Shown: piece by piece, positions 59,600 to 64,000 of the stretch
Layout of the letters: every line of letters starts with the position of its first letter
Numbering within the stretch: the stretch's first letter is position 1
The notes under the pieces: model-generated
Databases searched by the model: none
What the model saw: only the letters and a program-made list of their open reading frames with translations
Told to the model about the DNA's origin: nothing
Program-made: the position numbers and the translations under genes
Source of the DNA: Clostridiales bacterium UBA1728
Lineage (GTDB): Bacteria; Bacillota; Clostridia; Oscillospirales; Oscillospiraceae
Assembly (NCBI GenBank): GCA_002315975.1
Contig: DCIK01000013.1
Span: 28,602 to 92,601 of the forward strand
Reading direction: 5' to 3'
Length of the DNA stretch: 64,000 nucleotides

Positions 59600-61762
59600 T
59601 TACAGCCCCGGCTTTGCGCTCATGGCCAGACCGGGCAGCAGCCAGAAGAGCATATAGAGCAGCAGTCTCGTGGCGGAGACCACGCCCCATGCACCCCGCA
59701 GGCAGAACACAAAGCCCAGCAGCAGTCCCAGCACCGTGGAGACTATGCAGAGGATGCGCACAATGCGGCCGCAGCGCGTCAGATAGCGGGCGGAGTCGAA
59801 AACATCGGTGAGCGCGTCCAGACCGCCGGCGCTGACGATGGCAGCGGGAACACCTTCCTGCTCCATGGGGTTTTCCCGGAGACTCTGCCGCTCCTCGGCG
59901 GAGGGAAACTCAAAGCCTTCGGCCTTGCAGCGGAAGAGCTTTTCCACCAGCTGCGCGTCAATGTTGAAATCCCGGGGTGCGAATACGCTCTTGCGTCCGC
60001 TGCGCTGCAGGGTGTGCAGAGCGGCTGCCACCTTGGGATCGGCGGTATATTCCACGCCGAAGGCAGCCACCAGCTCCCGCTCATAGGCGGTGTAGAGCAC
60101 GGTGTCGCCCACCAGCTTCGGATCGATCTTCACGCCCAGCAGATACATATACCCGGCGTTGCCCACGTGTACCTCCACGCCGTCGATCATACCGTGGGCA
60201 CCGCCGTCCTCTGCGCTGAAGCCCAGCACACTGAGCGTCCGTCCGCCGCTGCGCTCCATGAGATCGGCGAAAAGCCGGGCCAGATCGGAGCCGGAGGCGG
60301 CCACGATGCTGCCGCTGCGGGCGATGACCTGTTCGGTATCCTGTCCGGCAAGTATGTGGATGGAGCTGAAGGCGGTGGTTCCCTCGGGGAAGAGGTCGGA
60401 GTCGCCGAGAATCAGGTGACGGCAGTCGCCCAGCTCCTCAATGCCCTTCCAGCCGCCCAGGGCAGAGCCCTTTTTGCTCATGCGCTCGTTGATGGGGGAG
60501 AGGAGCATGGGCAGGGTCAGCAGGGCGCTCCAGCAGCAGCATACGGAGGACAGTACCGCAAAGCAGTGGGGCAGCTGCTCCATGCTCCCGCCGATGGCAG
60601 CGGCCAGCAGAGAGAGCAGCACGGCGCCGATGAGCACAAAGGGAGAGAGCAGCAGACCGGTCTTCTCGGCAATATCCTCCGCCTCACTCGCCCGGATAAA
60701 GCCGGCGGTGGAGCGGCGGGACTTGATGACAAATTCCCCATCCCGGAAGGAAAGCTTTTCCCCGTTGACGGTGTAGAAGCTCTTACTTTTGTGGAGGGCG
60801 AGAAATGCGCTTTTCAGGCTGCGGCAGCGGTACCAGCTGCCCCGGAGCGCCAGTGTGATCCCTACGCAGCATACGGCGCAGGGCGGCAGGGGCGCAAAGC
60901 TGTTCTTGCTCACAATCACATAGACGCAGTCGATGATCGAGCCGATGCAGCCCACGCTCAGCAGCGTTTCCCAGCAGATGCGGCCGCCCACGGCGGAGAG
61001 TATGCCCACGGTCAGCACATCCAGTCCCATGAGCATTACCGTCAGCAGCAGGATCAGCGACACCGGCGTGGCGGTGAGAATGTCTGTCCCCAGCGCGCCG
61101 GGAATGCCGATGTCCGCGCCCCAGGCCAGAGCGATCCACACGCACAGCAGCGAGATCAGCGCTGCACTGCGGCTGCGGCGGAAAAAGGCGGGAATCTGGG
61201 AGGCATAGACCTTGGCCGATTCCAGCGCCGTGAGCTCCGGCTCGGCTTTGGCAGTCTCTTCCGCCTGCACGGTCTTCGTCCGCTTGCGGATGGCGATAAC
61301 GGCAGCCTGCCCCAGCAGCCAGCCATAGAGCCTGCGCAGGGGATTGGGAGAATCGCCGCCGGGGCGATATTCCCTCCGCCCGGGGCTCTCGGCCTCGTCC
61401 TTCTTTTCGGAGGGCTGGGACGGCTTTTTCTCAGAGCGTTTTACCCTTCTGCGTTTCGCGCCGGTTTTCTCCTCCTCGGAGCGGACGGGCACGGCCTCCG
61501 GTTCAGGCAGAACTTTCTCCTCCCTGCGCTTTTCACTGCGCATATGGTCGGCCAGGGCTTCCACCTCGTCCTTCCTGCGCCTGACTGCACCCGCATCGGT
61601 TTCGGGGAGTGCAGCGGGTTCTTCCGTGCTCTCGGCGGGCTGAGTGCGATACTCGCCCAGAATGTCCTCCAGAGAGTAATTCCGGCTTGCTGCCGTGGAC
61701 TTTATATGCTGGGGCGCTTTTTTCGACGAAGGTCGAGATGAATTTGCGCCTTTTTTAGCCAT
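59600..61762 (-). CDS. P-type ATPase-like membrane protein without the DKTGT motif
   Basis: This 720-residue protein has a charged, Pro/Glu/Lys-rich N-terminal cytoplasmic region (~1-185). Several membrane helices follow (~200-300 and ~370-430). A soluble region then has the order of a P-type ATPase P/N domain: LILGDSDLFPEGTTAF (~450) sits where DKTGTLTEG is expected, YERELVAAFGVEYTADPKVAAAL where the 'D-x-x-R' strand is expected, and AAIVSAGGLDALTDVFDSARYLTR where the hinge and last helices begin. The phosphorylation motif and the GDGxND hinge are absent. It overlaps rlmB by 8 bp. It is probably a pseudoenzyme or has a non-transport role. Confidence 0.72.
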   Translation of the reverse strand: MAKKGANSSRPSSKKAPQHIKSTAASRNYSLEDILGEYRTQPAESTEEPAALPETDAGAVRRRKDEVEALADHMRSEKRREEKVLPEPEAVPVRSEEEKTGAKRRRVKRSEKKPSQPSEKKDEAESPGRREYRPGGDSPNPLRRLYGWLLGQAAVIAIRKRTKTVQAEETAKAEPELTALESAKVYASQIPAFFRRSRSAALISLLCVWIALAWGADIGIPGALGTDILTATPVSLILLLTVMLMGLDVLTVGILSAVGGRICWETLLSVGCIGSIIDCVYVIVSKNSFAPLPPCAVCCVGITLALRGSWYRCRSLKSAFLALHKSKSFYTVNGEKLSFRDGEFVIKSRRSTAGFIRASEAEDIAEKTGLLLSPFVLIGAVLLSLLAAAIGGSMEQLPHCFAVLSSVCCCWSALLTLPMLLSPINERMSKKGSALGGWKGIEELGDCRHLILGDSDLFPEGTTAFSSIHILAGQDTEQVIARSGSIVAASGSDLARLFADLMERSGGRTLSVLGFSAEDGGAHGMIDGVEVHVGNAGYMYLLGVKIDPKLVGDTVLYTAYERELVAAFGVEYTADPKVAAALHTLQRSGRKSVFAPRDFNIDAQLVEKLFRCKAEGFEFPSAEERQSLRENPMEQEGVPAAIVSAGGLDALTDVFDSARYLTRCGRIVRILCIVSTVLGLLLGFVFCLRGAWGVVSATRLLLYMLFWLLPGLAMSAKPGL

Positions 61763-62513
61763 TTAGCTTCCCCAATCCTCTTTGCCGCACGACCTCATAC
61801 ATCATGACCGCCGCGGCGGCGCTGGCGTTCAGGGAGCTGATCTGCCCCAGCAGGGGTATCTTAACGGTCACATCGCAGCTCTCCCGCACCAGACGGCTCA
61901 TGCCGAAGCCCTCGGAGCCGATGACCAGACACACGGCTCCGGTCAGGTTGGTGTGCCAGAGATCGGCGGGCGCGTCCGCGTCAGTGCCGTAGACCCACAC
62001 GCCGTTGTCCTTCAGCTCCTGCAGCGCGGCGGTCATGTTGGGCACGCGAGCCACGGGCAGATGCTCGGCGGCTCCGGCGCTGGCCTTGTCCACCACGGCG
62101 GTGATGCCGGCGCTGCGGCGCTTGGGGATGATAATGCCGTGGGCCCCGGCGCACTCGGCACTGCGGATAATGGCACCCAGATTGTGGGGGTCGGCGATCT
62201 CGTCGCAGGCGATGATGAAGGGATCCTCGCCCCGACTGCGGGCCAGCTCAATGAGGTCGTCCACCGAGCAGTATTCCCGGACGGCGCCCTGGGCAATGAT
62301 ACCCTGGTGAGCGCCGGTGGTGCTCATGGCATCCAGCTTGCGCCGGTCGCAGTCCACCACCACGATGCCCAGCTCCCTGGCCTTGGCGATAATGCGGCCC
62401 AGGGTTCGGTCAGTGTCGCCCTTGGCCACGTAGATTTTGTCAATGGGACGCTCGGATTTCAGGGCTTCCTGTACCGCGTTGCGTCCTTCAATCAGGTCTT
62501 CTCTTTCGTCCAT
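61755..62513 (-). CDS. rlmB: 23S rRNA (guanosine-2'-O)-methyltransferase RlmB (TrmH family)
   Basis: This 252-residue SPOUT enzyme has the N-terminal L30e-like substrate domain (EGRNAVQEAL at residues ~7-16) and the C-terminal SPOUT motifs 1 to 3: DEIADPHNLGAIIRSAECAG, VIGSEGFGMSRLVRE and IPLLGQISSLNASAAAAV. RlmB methylates G2251. The ATG at 62513 lies 9 nt after GAGG and is preferred to an ATG at 62528. Confidence 0.95.
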   Translation of the reverse strand: MDEREDLIEGRNAVQEALKSERPIDKIYVAKGDTDRTLGRIIAKARELGIVVVDCDRRKLDAMSTTGAHQGIIAQGAVREYCSVDDLIELARSRGEDPFIIACDEIADPHNLGAIIRSAECAGAHGIIIPKRRSAGITAVVDKASAGAAEHLPVARVPNMTAALQELKDNGVWVYGTDADAPADLWHTNLTGAVCLVIGSEGFGMSRLVRESCDVTVKIPLLGQISSLNASAAAAVMMYEVVRQRGLGKLNG

Positions 62514-62613
62514 ATATAAAAACCTCATTTTTGCACATAGATACTATATATGATAACACAGTTTTCACCGAACTTAAAGAGAAAATTTACAGAAAATCAA
62601 AAAAAGTTGCAGC

Positions 62614-62642
62614 TTGTTTTCCGACAGAAGATACTGTATAAT
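62614..62642 (+). promoter_or_regulatory. Promoter of the L-serine dehydratase gene
   Basis: TTGTTT (62614-62619), 17-bp spacer, TATAAT (62637-62642). Confidence 0.75.
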
Positions 62643-62675
62643 CAAGGCAAATCATGCTGACCGGAGGTGTGCACC

Positions 62676-63878
62676 GTGACCTCATTAACAGAGATATACC
62701 GCATTGGCCGGGGACCGTCCAGCTCCCACACCATGGCGCCGGAGAAGGCGTGCTTTTATATGCTCCGCAGCTATCCCGAGGCCGATGCCTTTCGTGTGAC
62801 CCTCTACGGCTCCCTCTGCAAGACCGGTCGGGGTCACCGGACGGACTATGCCATTCTCAGCTCCTTCGGCGACATCCCCTGCGAAATCCTCTGGGACGAG
62901 GAGAAGACCGATCTGCCCCATCCCAACACCATGGAGTTTATCGCGCTGCAAAACGGAAGGGAGCTGGGCAGAAAGACCGTCCTCTCCATAGGCGGCGGTG
63001 CCATCGAGATTCCGGGTGAGCCTGCCGAAAAGCCCGGGGAGATCTATAAGGAAAGCAGCTTTGACGAGATTTCCGCCCTCTGCAAAAGCAGGGGCTGGTC
63101 TCTCCCTGCGTATGTCTACCGCAATGAGCCGGAGATCCGCAGCCACCTTGCCGCTGTGTGGAAGCAGATGCAGAGAACCATCGAAGCGGGCATTGCCGCC
63201 GAGGGTGAGCTGCCCGGGGGGCTGCACGTGAAGCGCAGAGCCGGCTCCCTCTACCGGCTGGGGCAGCGGGAACGGGACGTGATGAAGAAGGAGCACTTCC
63301 TCATCTCCGCCTACGCCTATGCCGCCAGCGAGGAAAATGCCGCCGGCGGCCGCATGGTTACGGCGCCCACCTGCGGAGCCTGCGGGGTACTGCCGGCGGT
63401 GCTCTACTATGAAAAGGGCTTTTTCGGCCATACGGACGAGGAAATGCTGGATGCGCTGGCCGTTGCCGGTATCATAGGCCAGCTGATCAAAACCAACGCC
63501 AGCGTCTCCGGCGCGGAGGCGGGCTGTCAGGCCGAGGTGGGCTCTGCCTGTTCCATGGCCGCCGCTGCTCTCTGTACCCTGCAGTATATGGACATCGCCC
63601 AGACCGAGACCGCTGCCGAGATTGCCATGGAGCACTGTCTGGGTCTCACCTGCGACCCGGTGGGCGGGCTGGTGCAGATTCCCTGCATCGAGCGCAACGC
63701 CGTGGGCGCTCTCCGCGCCTACGATGCCGCCACCCTGGCCGAGGCCGTCTACGATAACCGCCGGGTGAGCTTTGATACCGTGGTGAAGACCATGCTCCAG
63801 ACCGGCAAGGACCTGGCCATGGGCTACCGCGAAACCGGCGAGGGCGGGCTTGCGCGGTGTTATGTAAACAAACCGTAA
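62676..63878 (+). CDS. sdaA: L-serine ammonia-lyase, iron-sulfur type, single chain
   Basis: This 400-residue enzyme deaminates L-serine to pyruvate with a [4Fe-4S] cluster. The N-terminal beta part begins EIYRIGRGPSSSHTMAPEKA and has the HRTDYAI region. The C-terminal alpha part (~225 on) contains MVTAPTCGACGVLPAVLYY (cluster Cys), GAEAGCQAEVGSACSMAAAAL, and CDPVGGLVQIPCIERNAVGA. Beta and alpha are fused, unlike the split SdaAB of many Clostridia. The GTG at 62676, 7 nt after GGAGGT, is preferred to the GTG at 62667 that overlaps the site. Confidence 0.95.
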   Translation: MTSLTEIYRIGRGPSSSHTMAPEKACFYMLRSYPEADAFRVTLYGSLCKTGRGHRTDYAILSSFGDIPCEILWDEEKTDLPHPNTMEFIALQNGRELGRKTVLSIGGGAIEIPGEPAEKPGEIYKESSFDEISALCKSRGWSLPAYVYRNEPEIRSHLAAVWKQMQRTIEAGIAAEGELPGGLHVKRRAGSLYRLGQRERDVMKKEHFLISAYAYAASEENAAGGRMVTAPTCGACGVLPAVLYYEKGFFGHTDEEMLDALAVAGIIGQLIKTNASVSGAEAGCQAEVGSACSMAAAALCTLQYMDIAQTETAAEIAMEHCLGLTCDPVGGLVQIPCIERNAVGALRAYDAATLAEAVYDNRRVSFDTVVKTMLQTGKDLAMGYRETGEGGLARCYVNKP

Positions 63879-63893
63879 ATAGCCCTCCGGCTT

Positions 63894-63922
63894 CAAAAAA
63901 GATGGCTGCGCCGTCTTTTTTG
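63894..63922 (+). terminator. Terminator after the serine dehydratase gene
   Basis: Stem CAAAAAAGA(TGGC)/(GCCG)TCTTTTTTG with loop TGC. The rest of the window (63923-63976) holds GC-rich sequence without a gene. Confidence 0.7.
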
Positions 63923-63976
63923 AGATACTCGCGCTTATCGCGGCGGCGTTGCCGCCTCGGACTTCGTTTTCCCTTC

Positions 63977-64000
63977 GTAGGGCTCGGCCTCCGGACGAGC
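63977..64000 (+). repeat. GTAGGGCTCGG repeat, cut by window edge
   Basis: The same arm as at 39242, 45325 and 52447; it continues beyond the window. Confidence 0.8.

Overview
The window looks like a chromosomal segment of a GC-rich Clostridia, probably an Oscillospiraceae/Ruminococcaceae-type gut anaerobe. The reasons are the Bacillus-like ribosomal and translation operons (ylxM-ffh-rpsP-khpA-rimM-trmD; rpsO-pnp...mlpA), T-box and TPP riboswitches, strong GGAGG ribosome binding sites, a Cys/His-repeat CHAP surface protein, and dispersed palindromic repeats in most intergenic gaps. There is no rRNA operon, CRISPR array, prophage or intact insertion sequence. The genus is inference.

Layout. 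1-10.3 kb: 5' part of a class A PBP gene, a DUF1292 gene, a 6S-like RNA with a partial duplicate beside it, a cyclase-family hydrolase, a CCA-adding enzyme, two tRNA-Ala(GGC) copies inside a 185-bp duplication, rsmA, a TrmD-GNAT fusion, rimM, khpA, rpsP, ffh and ylxM. 10.3-20.6 kb: a 2352-residue cyclic beta-1,2-glucan synthase-like protein, two M16 proteins (YmfF/YmfH type) and a coiled-coil protein. 20.9-28.5 kb: a MoxR ATPase/VWA pair whose ATPase ends in a Cys/His-rich tail, a secreted Cys/His-repeat CHAP protein, a SARP-like winged-helix regulator, RecQ and a small membrane protein. 28.6-31.7 kb: a tryptophan-specifier T-box ahead of trpXYZ. 31.7-39.1 kb: a Na/Pi cotransporter, an acyl-CoA ligase, fhs and an IMP dehydrogenase of the Tritrichomonas type. 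39.3-45.2 kb: a four-gene cell-envelope cluster (phosphodiester glycosidase, anchored unknown, GT2-GtrA fusion, Ntn amide hydrolase), then thiT under a TPP riboswitch. 45.5-51.9 kb: a fused ABC/FtsX protein with a degenerate ATPase, an E2-acyltransferase-like protein lacking its catalytic motif, LysR and MarR-like regulators, pgsA and a HAD phosphatase. 52-57.4 kb: rpsO, pnp, a lipoprotein and an M16 peptidase. 57.4-64 kb: an EF-G-like GTPase, a membrane protein resembling a P-type ATPase without its phosphorylation motif, rlmB and a single-chain L-serine dehydratase.

The most interesting signal is regulatory. Phased GGAACGC direct repeats, each set ending exactly 9 bp before a -10 box, lie in front of both the CHAP surface protein gene and the adjacent SARP-like regulator gene. 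This predicts an autoregulated SARP-type circuit. Other points of interest are three apparent pseudoenzymes (P-type ATPase-like, ABC-FtsX, E2-like), the Cys/His tail of the MoxR protein, the TrmD-GNAT fusion, and a dispersed composite repeat whose terminal hairpin keeps its fold while its sequence changes.
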